The position numbers and the translations under genes were made by a program. From Natronomonas gomsonensis (GTDB lineage Archaea > Halobacteriota > Halobacteria > Halobacteriales > Haloarculaceae): a DNA stretch of 64,000 nt. Position 1 is the stretch's first letter; every line of letters begins with the position of its first letter. The notes under the pieces are model-generated. The model made no database searches. It saw only the letters and a list, made by a program, of their open reading frames with translations, and was not told the DNA's origin. Shown one piece after another: positions 27,888 through 36,480 of the stretch. The stretch is from NCBI RefSeq assembly GCF_013391635.1, contig NZ_JACAWU010000002.1, positions 806,001 through 870,000 on the forward strand, read 5' to 3'.

Positions 27888-29072
27888 ATGGAACCTCCGG
27901 TAGGGGAATTGCGGCTCCCGGACCGCCTGCTGATGGGTCCGGGCCCCAGCGAGACTCACCCACGCGTGTTGGACGCCTTCGGAACGCCGCCTGTCGGCCA
28001 CCTCGACCCCGCGTTCATCGACGTGATGGACGACACACAGCGGCTGTTGCGGGCGACGCTTCAAACGGACAACGAGTGGACGATTCCGGTCAGTGGAACC
28101 GGGTCGGCGTCAATGGAAGCAGCCATCGGAAACCTCGTCGAACCGGGCGAGACGGCCGTCGTTCCCGGGAACGGCTACTTCGGGGACCGCATGGCCGAGA
28201 TGGTCCGACGCGCCGGCGGCACCGCCGTCCAGGTTGAGACCCCGTGGGGGGAGCCGCTGGACCCCGCCGACGTTCGTGAGGCTTGTGCCGAACACGACCC
28301 CGCCGTCGTCGGGGTCGTCCACGCCGAGACCTCGACGGGCGTTCGACAGCTCGAGATGTCTGCCATCGCGGATGCGGCCCACGACCACGGTGCCGTCGTC
28401 GTCGCCGACTGTGTCACCTCCATCGGCGGCGTCGAGTTCCGGATGGACGAGTGGGGTATCGACGCCGCCTACGCGGCCTCCCAGAAGTGTCTCTCCTGTC
28501 CGCCGGGTGCGAGTCCGCTATCGGTTAACGACAGGGCAATGACGAAAATCCTCGACCGAGAGGAGCCGGTTCGATCGTGGTACCTCGACCTCTCGCTGCT
28601 CGACGACTACTGGGGTGAAGAACGCGCCTACCACCACACGGCCCCGGTGAACAACGTCTACGCCCTCCGTGAGGCGCTCCGACTCGTCGACGAGGAGGGC
28701 GTCGAGAACCGCTGGCAACGGCACGAGCGATACGCCGAGGCGCTACAGGAAGGACTGTGGGCGCTGGGACTGGAACCGGTCGTCGAATCGGACGTGCGAC
28801 TGCCGAGTCTCACGACCGCCCGACTCCCGTCGGGACTGCAACCGGGTGAGGTCGTCGCGACGATGCGGGACGACTACGACGTGGAAATCGCCACGGGACT
28901 CGGCGCGTTCGCCGACGAGGCGATTCGCGTCGGCTGTATGGGCTACGGTGCCCGTCGCGGGCCCGTCCTCGAAACGCTCGGTGCACTGGGCGAGACGCTG
29001 GCGTCGGCCGGTGTCGGCGTCGAACCCGGTGCGGGCGTCGAAGCGGCGGTGGCGACCCTAGGGCGCCGGTAG
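27888..29072 (+). CDS. class V aminotransferase (alanine-glyoxylate / serine-pyruvate type)
   Basis: 394 residues. The N-terminal LLMGPGPSETHPRVLDA is the family signature; PVSGTGSASMEAAIGNL binds the PLP phosphate; DCVTSIGGVEF and ASQKCLSCPPG follow, with Lys200 as the PLP Schiff base. It likely transaminates serine, alanine or glyoxylate; which is not settled. A CTTTTGTG block about 28 bases before ATG 27888 fits a leaderless start. Its last 15 bases overlap the convergent next gene. Confidence 0.9.
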   Translation: MEPPVGELRLPDRLLMGPGPSETHPRVLDAFGTPPVGHLDPAFIDVMDDTQRLLRATLQTDNEWTIPVSGTGSASMEAAIGNLVEPGETAVVPGNGYFGDRMAEMVRRAGGTAVQVETPWGEPLDPADVREACAEHDPAVVGVVHAETSTGVRQLEMSAIADAAHDHGAVVVADCVTSIGGVEFRMDEWGIDAAYAASQKCLSCPPGASPLSVNDRAMTKILDREEPVRSWYLDLSLLDDYWGEERAYHHTAPVNNVYALREALRLVDEEGVENRWQRHERYAEALQEGLWALGLEPVVESDVRLPSLTTARLPSGLQPGEVVATMRDDYDVEIATGLGAFADEAIRVGCMGYGARRGPVLETLGALGETLASAGVGVEPGAGVEAAVATLGRR

Positions 29073-29372
29073 GACGTCACCGCTCGGGTGGAGCACCTGA
29101 TACTCCCCGTCGTCGACGCGCATTACTGCCCAATCGTAGTCGGGCTCGCTGGAAAGTAACCGTTCGCGGACGGTGTTCGCTCGGTCACCGCGGGCGACGA
29201 AACATCGTAGTCGGCCATGCGTGGCCGCGTCATCGGGGTCATCGGTCGTGACGTGGACGGTTCGCCACTTGCGTTCGGCGCGGAGTTCGTCTCCGTCCTC
29301 CGTAACCTCGTACCCGAGGTCGGAGAAGATGGTTCGTGCCTCCTCGACGAGAGATGTGCTAACAGCACCCAT
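29058..29372 (-). CDS. small conserved haloarchaeal protein
   Basis: 104 residues with an alpha/beta pattern: SLVEEARTIFSDLGYEV, WRTVHVTTDD, LRCFVARGDRANTVRERLL and YDWAVMRVDDGEYQVLHP. No catalytic motif. The family resembles haloarchaeal uncharacterised proteins. ATG 29372 is chosen from the short N terminus and acidic composition. It is convergent with the aminotransferase. Confidence 0.7.
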   Translation of the reverse strand: MGAVSTSLVEEARTIFSDLGYEVTEDGDELRAERKWRTVHVTTDDPDDAATHGRLRCFVARGDRANTVRERLLSSEPDYDWAVMRVDDGEYQVLHPSGDVLPAP

Positions 29373-29496
29373 TCGTACGGAGATTGCGCGCGCCGAGAGA
29401 TAAAGATTAGCACGTACCCGTTCGGTGACCTGTAGGATATCCTGAGTCAGACAACCGTCAGGCGAAGTCCGTATCGTCGTAAACGTATCTGTTCGG

Positions 29497-29733
29497 TTAC
29501 TCGTGGGCGGCGTCCCACTCCTCGGCCTTGTGGAAGTTGGCACACTGATTACACTGGATGCGACCCATCGCGTCGACGGCGTTGTCGAACGTCTCACAGT
29601 TGGTGCAGAAGAAGCCCCAGCGACGCTCACCCTCCGGATCGGCGTACACCACCCGAAACGGCCCCTTGTTACCGCGTTCGACCTCCCGAGAAACGTACAG
29701 CGTCTCTCCGTCAGGTCCAGTGCGCTCGTCCAT
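29497..29733 (-). CDS. small zinc-ribbon protein
   Basis: 78 residues. FFCTNCETFDNAVDAMGRIQCNQCAN gives two CxxC pairs about 16 residues apart, a typical treble-clef or zinc-ribbon arrangement. A beta-rich N half (LYVSREVERGNKGPFRVVYAD) precedes it. Function unknown. It is divergent from the metallophosphatase gene (78-base spacer). Confidence 0.75.
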   Translation of the reverse strand: MDERTGPDGETLYVSREVERGNKGPFRVVYADPEGERRWGFFCTNCETFDNAVDAMGRIQCNQCANFHKAEEWDAAHE

Positions 29734-29811
29734 ACGGACGATGGGCCGCGGGGCGGCAAAACCGTCACGGTCTCGATACGGTTTTGCGCGTCGGACCCCT
29801 CGACTGACGCA

Positions 29812-31173
29812 GTGCGACTCCTCCACTACTCCGACATCGAGAACGCCCACGACGACCCCGAGGTCGTCGGCCGACTCGCCGGCCTCGTCGACGCGCTCCG
29901 CGACGACGAAACCCTCGTCTGTGGCACCGGTGACAACACCGCCCCCGGCGTCCTCCCACTCGTGACTCGCGGGGAAATCGCCCTCGAGTTCTTCGAGGCC
30001 GTCTCGCCGACGGTGTCGACGTTCGGCAATCACGACTTCGACTTCGGCGCCGACCGGGCGGCCGAACTCGTCGAGCGCTCCCCCCAACAGTGGCTCAGCG
30101 CGAACGTCTACGACGACGGCGAGCGCTTCGCCGGCGTCGAGGCCGCCACCATCCGGGAAGTCGACGGGGTGCGCGTCGGCTTTCTCGGCGTTACGGACCC
30201 GACGACGCCCTCGGCCAATCCCGAAGCGACCGAACTGACGTTCACTGACCCAATCGTCGCAACGCGAGAGGCGACCCGAGAACTGCGAGCGGACGGCGCA
30301 GAGTACGTCGTCGTCTGCTCACATCTCGGCCGCGGCGACGAGCGCCTCGCTGCCGCCTGCGAGGTCGACGTCATCTTGGGCGGTCACGTCCACAGCGAAC
30401 GCGTCGAGCGCGTCGCCGGAACGCTGTTGACCCGTCCCGGAACGGGCGGCGAAGTCCTCCTCGAAATCGACCTACCGTCGCTCGATGTGACTCGTCACGT
30501 CGTCGCCGACGCCCCGCTCGACGAAGAACTGACCGCGCGTTACCATCGACGGCTCGACGAGGCAGGACTCGACACCGTCGTCGCGACCGTCGAGGAGCCA
30601 ATTCGGCGAACCGAACGGGAGGCGTTCCGCGGCGAGAGTCGCGTGGGCAACTTCGTCGCCGACGCCTACCGCTGGGCCGCCGAGCGGAAACTCGACGCCA
30701 CGGAACGCGTCGTCGGCCTCCAGAACAGTGGTGGCATCCGAACCGGGCCATCGTTGGCCGACGAGGTGACCGTCGCCGACCTCGTGAGTCTCGTCCCTTT
30801 CGAGGAGCCGGTGGTCGTCCTCGAATGCTCCGGGTCGGAACTGCTGGATACCTTTCAGGAAGCCGCCGACACCCCCGGTTTCGGTGAGTCCGACTGGTGG
30901 CACGCCCACGTCTCCGGAGCGCGACTCGTCTACGACTACAACGACGACGAACTCATCGAGGCACAGGTCGGCGGCGAGGCCATCGACAACACCACGCGAT
31001 ACGCGCTTGCGACGACGGAGTTCCTCCTGCACACCGACGCCGAGTTCCCGACGCTGACCGACGCCAAACGTATCGCAACGCTCGACATCCAGTACGACAT
31101 CCTCGTGGAATACGCCCGCGAGGTCGGCGTGGCCCCGGAACTCGAGGGGCGAATCGTTCGGACCGGGCTCTGA
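29812..31173 (+). CDS. cytoplasmic 5'-nucleotidase-like metallophosphatase
   Basis: 453 residues. The calcineurin-type motifs are HYSDIEN, GTGDN, GNHDFDFG, CSHLG and GGHVHSE; the C-terminal 5'-nucleotidase domain has LQNSGGIRTG and the aromatic DYNDDE region. There is no signal peptide, so it acts inside the cell on nucleotides or sugar phosphates, unlike secreted UshA. The GTG start is supported by GGTTTTGCG about 28 bases upstream and by the first strand (MRLLHYSDIEN) beginning at once. Confidence 0.88.
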   Translation: MRLLHYSDIENAHDDPEVVGRLAGLVDALRDDETLVCGTGDNTAPGVLPLVTRGEIALEFFEAVSPTVSTFGNHDFDFGADRAAELVERSPQQWLSANVYDDGERFAGVEAATIREVDGVRVGFLGVTDPTTPSANPEATELTFTDPIVATREATRELRADGAEYVVVCSHLGRGDERLAAACEVDVILGGHVHSERVERVAGTLLTRPGTGGEVLLEIDLPSLDVTRHVVADAPLDEELTARYHRRLDEAGLDTVVATVEEPIRRTEREAFRGESRVGNFVADAYRWAAERKLDATERVVGLQNSGGIRTGPSLADEVTVADLVSLVPFEEPVVVLECSGSELLDTFQEAADTPGFGESDWWHAHVSGARLVYDYNDDELIEAQVGGEAIDNTTRYALATTEFLLHTDAEFPTLTDAKRIATLDIQYDILVEYAREVGVAPELEGRIVRTGL

Positions 31174-31224
31174 GCCTCGCGCGCAACCGGAAGGTTGAGG
31201 CACCGCGGTCCGCTTTCCCCGGTA

Positions 31225-31626
31225 ATGACGCTGGTCGTCGTCCCGGTCCGCTATCCGCTTTCGGAGCACTCGCTGGCGACCCTTCGGCGCGCCATCGAAG
31301 TCGCCGACGAACACGACGCCGAACTCACCGTTCTTCACGTGAACCTCTATCAGAACGACAAGCGAGTCACCCGAACCGAACTCAAAGCGGCAGCCGAACG
31401 CGAGTGCGGACGCATCGACCGCGCACGGTACGTCGTCCGGTCGGGGTTCATGGTCGAGGACACAATCCTCGACGAAATCGCAGCCGAAGGCGCCGACTAC
31501 GTCGTCATCGGCCGAAAACAGGCCAGTCGCTGGCGTCGAATGCTCCGCCGATTGGTCGACGACCCGGACATCGAGTCGTTCCTCCGCCGGGAACTCGACT
31601 GTCAGGTCATCACTGCGAGTCTGTAG
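31225..31626 (+). CDS. UspA universal stress protein
   Basis: 133 residues, one Usp domain: VVVPVRYPLSEHSLATLRRAIEVA, ELTVLHV, and GADYVVIGRKQASRWRRMLRR with a shortened ATP loop. The terminal DCQVITASL matches the family end. The G-2x-G-9x-G(S/T) ATP motif is not well kept, so ATP binding is uncertain. Its 3' end overlaps the convergent mscS gene by 17 bases. Confidence 0.88.
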   Translation: MTLVVVPVRYPLSEHSLATLRRAIEVADEHDAELTVLHVNLYQNDKRVTRTELKAAAERECGRIDRARYVVRSGFMVEDTILDEIAAEGADYVVIGRKQASRWRRMLRRLVDDPDIESFLRRELDCQVITASL

Positions 31627-32692
31627 CGTCCTCGTCCGATTCGTTTTCGCGGTCCTCGACGGCTTCCTGTGCCCCCGCGTCGGCCTCTCGACGCGTCGCG
31701 CCACCCGGACTGGACGGCGCCTCGGCATCGATTTCGCGAGTCGCAACCTGCATCTCGCCGCTGGTGTCGTCGAACACCAGATGGGAGTGCGGGTAGGGGA
31801 TTTCGATGTCGTGCTCCTCGAAGCGCGTCCAGACGTTCGTCAGCACCTTCGAGCGGACCGCCGTTTGCTTGTAGGGCTCCTTGGCCCAGTAGCGGAGTCG
31901 CAACGCGACCTCGCTGTCGCCGAACTCCCGGATGTAACAGGTCGGCGACGCCGGATAGCGCGCGCTCCCGACGCGGATGTCCGGGCCGCCCTTGATGACG
32001 CCCTCGACGGCCCGAGCGGCGGCCTCCATCTGCTCTCTGGCCGTCGGGATGTCGCTCTCGTAGGTGACGCCAACGTCCAGCGTCATCCGAATTCGAGTGT
32101 CCTCGGCGGAGTAGTTCACCACGTCGCGGTCCCGCATCGTCCCGTTCGGCAACACGATGAACGTGTTGTCGAGCGTGAACATCTTCGTGTACGACAGCGT
32201 GATATCCTCGACGAACCCCTTGGTGTCGGTGTCCGCCAACTCTACCATGTCGCCGATTTCGTAGGGCTGTTCGTTCAGGATGAAGACGCCGCTGAGGATG
32301 TTGCCGATGATGGGCGCGAGGATGACACCGACGACTGCGGAGAACACACCGACGGAGAGTGCGATGTTACCGAATCCGAGGCCGAAGATGCCCAGGGACG
32401 TAAACAACGCGAGGAGCATGATTCCGACCTGTACTCCTCTGAGTACCGTCCGTGTGACCGACGGCCGTTTGAATCGCCGTGCGATACGCCGTCCGAGTGC
32501 CTGTCGGACGAGCTTCGAGAGGTAGTAGGCGACGACGAGAACCGCAACTGCGATGAACAACCGAAATGCGAACGACGGAATCACATCGGGGAGCCACGGT
32601 GGACGGGGAAGCGGCCCTTCCGAGGCCCGAATCGTCGGCGTCGGGGTTGGAGTCGTCCCCCCAGTCTGCAACACCGCCGTCGTCAGGTCCAT
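31610..32692 (-). CDS. MscS-family mechanosensitive channel
   Basis: 360 residues. Three hydrophobic segments are followed by the pore-lining and beta domain: VGVFSAVVGVILAPIIGNILSGVFIL, then EQPYEIGDMVELADTDTKGFVEDITLSYTKM and VLPNGTMRDRDVVNYS. The C-terminal alpha/beta vestibule follows with an acidic tail (ENESDEDATDS). It opens on hypo-osmotic shock to release solutes. ATG 32692 (MDLTTAVLQ) is used. Confidence 0.92.
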   Translation of the reverse strand: MDLTTAVLQTGGTTPTPTPTIRASEGPLPRPPWLPDVIPSFAFRLFIAVAVLVVAYYLSKLVRQALGRRIARRFKRPSVTRTVLRGVQVGIMLLALFTSLGIFGLGFGNIALSVGVFSAVVGVILAPIIGNILSGVFILNEQPYEIGDMVELADTDTKGFVEDITLSYTKMFTLDNTFIVLPNGTMRDRDVVNYSAEDTRIRMTLDVGVTYESDIPTAREQMEAAARAVEGVIKGGPDIRVGSARYPASPTCYIREFGDSEVALRLRYWAKEPYKQTAVRSKVLTNVWTRFEEHDIEIPYPHSHLVFDDTSGEMQVATREIDAEAPSSPGGATRREADAGAQEAVEDRENESDEDATDSQ

Positions 32693-32765
32693 ATCCGGCA
32701 GTCGCCGGGCGCCCGAAAAAGCGTTCCGCCCTGACACCTAATACCGAGGGTCCCGTCATTGGTGT

Positions 32766-33506
32766 ATGGTTGGCCAAGGAACGTCCCCGTCATTCGACAT
32801 TCAACACGAAGAACCGACATCGACACTCGTGGCCGGCTTCGCGGAATTCGGTCTCGCGGGTCTCACGGCCGCAAACTACGTCACCGAAACGCTCGAACTC
32901 GAACGGACCGGTCACATCGGCGTGGAGCAACTGCCGGCAGTGACACCGTTCGAAAACGGGACGCCTCGCCACCACACCCGGCTGTTCTCGAAACCGGACC
33001 TCGACATCACCGTCGTCGTCGGCGAACTGTTCGTCCCGCCGTACGCCGCCGAACCGTTCGGTAACGCCCTGCTCGATTACACCGACGAACACGGTGTCGA
33101 GGACATCGTTGTACTCTCGGGAGTCCCCATCCAGCACGGCCCCGACGACCATCGCGCGTTCTACGTTGCCAGCGAAGACTACCAGTCGGCACGGTTGGAC
33201 GGCGACCACGGAATCACCGCGATGCCCGGTGGTTTCCTCGACGGCATCAACGGCGAACTGATGGAACGAGCCGTCGACTCCACGCTGAAAGCCTGCGTTC
33301 TGACGACACCAGTACACCAGCAAGTCCCCGACATCGACGCCGCGCTCAGACTAATCGGCGCGCTGGACTCGGTGTACGACCTCGACATCGACACCGGGCC
33401 TCTCGAGGAGTTCGCCGAGACGCTGTCGAAGCAGTACGAAGAACTCGCTGCTCGACTGGAATCCCAACGCGAGGAGATGCGTCCGGAAGACCGGATGTAC
33501 ATGTAG
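32766..33506 (+). CDS. PAC2-family protein (proteasome assembly chaperone-like)
   Basis: 246 residues. LVAGFAEFGLAGLTAANYVTETL, VVVGELFVPPY, IVVLSGVPI, GGFLDGINGELMERA and VHQQVPDIDAALRLIGALDSVYDLDIDTGPL are the PAC2 fold signature. A final coiled segment (EQYEELAARLESQREEMR) follows. Archaeal members may help proteasome assembly or bind small molecules; not shown. A promoter-like CCTAATACC lies about 28 bases upstream. Confidence 0.85.
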   Translation: MVGQGTSPSFDIQHEEPTSTLVAGFAEFGLAGLTAANYVTETLELERTGHIGVEQLPAVTPFENGTPRHHTRLFSKPDLDITVVVGELFVPPYAAEPFGNALLDYTDEHGVEDIVVLSGVPIQHGPDDHRAFYVASEDYQSARLDGDHGITAMPGGFLDGINGELMERAVDSTLKACVLTTPVHQQVPDIDAALRLIGALDSVYDLDIDTGPLEEFAETLSKQYEELAARLESQREEMRPEDRMYM

Positions 33507-33517
33507 TCCGGTCGCGC

Positions 33518-35599
33518 TCAGAGTTTCTCTTCGGCTTTCGCCTGCTCGGAGCGCCGGCGGGCTTGCTCAAGTCGTAGCTCGACGGCGCGTGCGATGTCGT
33601 CGGGGAGCGACCCGCGTGCGTCCTCCAATCGAGCCTCGACCTGTTCGAGCAGCGAGATGACGCTATCGATGTTCCGGTCGGCAGCCCCGCGGTTCCCGTT
33701 TTCGGCCCGCTCGGCCGCACGACGGGCAGTTTCTCCGACCGACGACAGCGCCTGTGCGAGTCCGCCGATGGCGTTGACCGACCCCCCGCCGGTATCGTCA
33801 TCGTCGTCGCCAACGTCGTCCATGAGTTCCGACAGTTCCTCGGCAGTCTCCTCGGAGATGTTCGCGAGGAACGTCGCGAGCGACGCCTTCCCGGTTCGCG
33901 GGCGGTCGATTCGGACCGACGACTCCTCGCCTGGGTTGACCCGAAAGGCGCCGAGGGCGTCGTCGCTGTCACGGACCTCCGTCGTGTATGCGCCGCCACG
34001 GTGGACGTACACCGCGTCGCGGCCCGAAACCGGGGCGTCGTACAGCCGTCCGCCGAAGTCGTCCTCGACGGCGATACCGGTCAGGTCGGCATCGGTCCCC
34101 TCGGCATCGATTTCGAGTTTCGTCGCGTTCTCGCGGGCGACGAGCGGAATCTCGCCGTCGACGCCGGCAACCGTCGCCCCAGCCTCGTCGTTCACCGACA
34201 CTGCCTCGCTGTGGGGGGTAAGGCCCGCACCGTTGACCGTCAGGCGATGCTCGCCCTCCGGAATATCCTGTGCCACGACGTATCCGCTGAAGGTCGGAAT
34301 TGCCTCAGGGTCGCTTTCGACCAACGCGAAGGCCTCCGTCGAGGACTGCTCGGTCGTCACCCCCTCCCCGTCCGGTGCCTCCTCGTCGGAGACGGCTTCG
34401 GTGACCCTCGCGACGACGGTGTGAACCGGCGCTGCCTCGCCGATGGCGTCGTAGCGGTCCGCAAGCGCCACCCTGTGATTTGGTTCGGTGATATCGGCCG
34501 CCGGGTTGTCGTATCTGGGCTGTTCCCACGGTAGACCCGTCGTAGTGATGTGGCCGGCGACGGCGTCCTCGGCGAACTGCGGAACGTCGAACTCGAAGCT
34601 CAACTGCGGCCCGGTGAACCCTCTGATGTGTTCGAGTTCGCTCGACGGGACGAGTTCGTACTCGACATCAGCGTCCTCCCTCCCTCTGTCGACGTGTTCG
34701 AAGACGAGGCCCGTGCTGCGTTCCGGTAGCTCCTCCGGCGGGGAAGTCAGCGCGTCCAGCGACCGTATCGTCAGCGATTCGTCGACCAAATCCGACCGCT
34801 CGACTGACGGGAGTCGCTCGTGTTCGTAAATCGGCTCGCCGTCGAGTTCCGGGACGAGATACGGCAGTGCCGACCCCTCGTCGCGGGGCAATCCGTAGGC
34901 GACCGGTATCTCCTCTATGTCTTCGATGCTCTCGATTGCGCTGTTGGTTATGTCGGCGAAGGTGTCGCCGATGGGGAACCGCTGGAACCGGTCGGGAACG
35001 TCGTTGACCGACAGCGCACTGGAGTGTGACCCCAACTCAGAGAGCACACGGGGCACCATCTCCCGGTCGGGGTCGAGAAACTCGTTGTTCGGTATCTTCC
35101 GGGAGTGAGAACTGGCGACGTACAGTTGTGGGGTGTCGGTCTCCGTGTCGACGAAGACGTGCAACACCTCCCAGTCGTGCCAGTGGAAGTTCGTCGTGAA
35201 CTGGTCGAAGGCGCCGTACTGCCAGTACTGGACGACCGCAAGCGGGGATGCTTCGTACTGGACGACGTTGAAGAACACCGTCGGCTCCGGCGGCGTCTCG
35301 GATTCCTTGAACCGCCGGGTGTAGCCGTCGAAGGCTTCGAAGCCGTCGACGACCGTTTCTCCATCGCGTTCGACTTCGTAGGAGCGGGGGTCCGTCGGGA
35401 ACCACTTCTCGTAGGTGTCGAAGTACAGCGTCGGCGCGTACTGTACGGCCAACTCACGAGCCGTCTCGCCGTCTATCACGGTCGTCGGGTCGTCGGATTC
35501 GGGTTCGAGTGCCGAACAGCCGGCTATCGACATCGCCCCGGCGCCGGCTAGCGCTTCGAGCACCGTTCGCCTGTCGAGCGACGGGGCAGGGTCGGTCAT
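33518..35599 (-). CDS. large Tat lipoprotein with an HxHDWE (NLP/Vps62-like) domain
   Basis: 693 residues. DRRTVLEAL followed by a hydrophobic run and IAGCSA is a Tat lipobox. Residues about 50-190 have YAPTLYFDTYEKWFP, then FHWHDWEVLHVFVD and YVASSHSRKI. That is the pattern of NPP1/NEP1-like and Vps62-like proteins, in which a His/Asp/Glu cluster (GHRHDWE in NLPs) binds metal. A middle region is beta-rich (ESDPEAIPTFSGYVVAQDIPEGEHRLTVNGAG). The C-terminal 150 residues are helical with Arg/Ala/Glu repeats. It lies 58 bases after an HTH_10 gene on the same strand. The toxin-like activity is only inferred from the motif. Confidence 0.6.
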   Translation of the reverse strand: MTDPAPSLDRRTVLEALAGAGAMSIAGCSALEPESDDPTTVIDGETARELAVQYAPTLYFDTYEKWFPTDPRSYEVERDGETVVDGFEAFDGYTRRFKESETPPEPTVFFNVVQYEASPLAVVQYWQYGAFDQFTTNFHWHDWEVLHVFVDTETDTPQLYVASSHSRKIPNNEFLDPDREMVPRVLSELGSHSSALSVNDVPDRFQRFPIGDTFADITNSAIESIEDIEEIPVAYGLPRDEGSALPYLVPELDGEPIYEHERLPSVERSDLVDESLTIRSLDALTSPPEELPERSTGLVFEHVDRGREDADVEYELVPSSELEHIRGFTGPQLSFEFDVPQFAEDAVAGHITTTGLPWEQPRYDNPAADITEPNHRVALADRYDAIGEAAPVHTVVARVTEAVSDEEAPDGEGVTTEQSSTEAFALVESDPEAIPTFSGYVVAQDIPEGEHRLTVNGAGLTPHSEAVSVNDEAGATVAGVDGEIPLVARENATKLEIDAEGTDADLTGIAVEDDFGGRLYDAPVSGRDAVYVHRGGAYTTEVRDSDDALGAFRVNPGEESSVRIDRPRTGKASLATFLANISEETAEELSELMDDVGDDDDDTGGGSVNAIGGLAQALSSVGETARRAAERAENGNRGAADRNIDSVISLLEQVEARLEDARGSLPDDIARAVELRLEQARRRSEQAKAEEKL

Positions 35600-35656
35600 T
35601 CGTGGCTCACGTTCGCCCCCAGCGGGGATGACCGTTACGGCCGATTGGAGCGTCAG

Positions 35657-36391
35657 TCAGTCGGCGGGCTGTTCGTTCCGTCGGCGTCCCTCCACGTCTA
35701 ACGGGTCCGCCGTCGAGGTCGCGGTGACCAATCGCAGGAACTGCCCCGCGTTCGTGAGCAGTTTGTTCTCCGCCTTCCGGAGGTGTTCCTCGTAGGTCGA
35801 ACGAGCGACGCTGGTTCGGTCGGCCAACTCCCGGAGCGACGTCTTCCGGGGCTGTTCGTAGTAGCCGCTCTCGAGGGCCAGCCGAAGCGCAGCCATCTGC
35901 CGTTCGGTCACTGACTCGAACAGTTGGTCGACCGGTGCGAGCATACTGTGGGGAATCCGCTGTTCAGTAATCGCGGTCTTCGAGAGGACATCGATGTCCC
36001 GGTCGGCCTCGAGGTCCTGAACGAGGTTTCGAACGTCGCCCTCGTCGAACGCGATGACCGTGTAGTGCTCCCAGCCCTGACGGTGAATCGTCGGCGGCTG
36101 ATACAGGCTGTTGTACGACTCGAACCGCTCGATGATGGAGTCCTCCAGCGAACAGAGACACGACTGGGTGACGACGTGAAGCCCGGATTCGTCGACCGAT
36201 TCGTGCAGCACCGTCCCCAGTTCGTCGATTTCCTCGAGTAGGTCCTCGGTCGGCGACCCCGGAGCCGTGATTTCGATGACCTGGCAGTCGCTCAGATACC
36301 ACTCGCGAATCGTGAGGTCCGGGTAGCGCTCGGACAGCTCCCGATACGGACACTCGTGTTTGACCCGAAAGGAGGCCTCGTACAGGCTCAT
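35657..36391 (-). CDS. HTH_10 (bacterio-opsin activator type) transcriptional regulator
   Basis: 244 residues. The N-terminal domain opens with MSLYEASFRVKHECPYRELS, the usual sensor-like start of the family. The C-terminal HTH_10 is VTERQMAALRLALESGYYEQPRK, then LADRTSVARSTYEEHLRKAENKLL. An ATG at 36433 would add 14 residues, which look noncoding. It lies upstream of the HxHDWE lipoprotein gene on the same strand and divergent from the rhodanese-MBL gene, so both are candidate targets. Confidence 0.87.
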   Translation of the reverse strand: MSLYEASFRVKHECPYRELSERYPDLTIREWYLSDCQVIEITAPGSPTEDLLEEIDELGTVLHESVDESGLHVVTQSCLCSLEDSIIERFESYNSLYQPPTIHRQGWEHYTVIAFDEGDVRNLVQDLEADRDIDVLSKTAITEQRIPHSMLAPVDQLFESVTERQMAALRLALESGYYEQPRKTSLRELADRTSVARSTYEEHLRKAENKLLTNAGQFLRLVTATSTADPLDVEGRRRNEQPAD

Positions 36392-36480
36392 ATCGATACG
36401 TTCGGGCTGGAGATTATTATTGGTGCCGGTCATGTCCGGCAGTCACTATATTCAAACACCCCTCATAAGACAGAACACTG

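Noticed and set aside
36392-36433. ATG 36433 as the start of the HTH_10 regulator
   Set aside because: The 14 extra residues are unlike the family, whose proteins begin MSLYEASF-like; the A/T block at 36446-36456 fits the divergent gene better.
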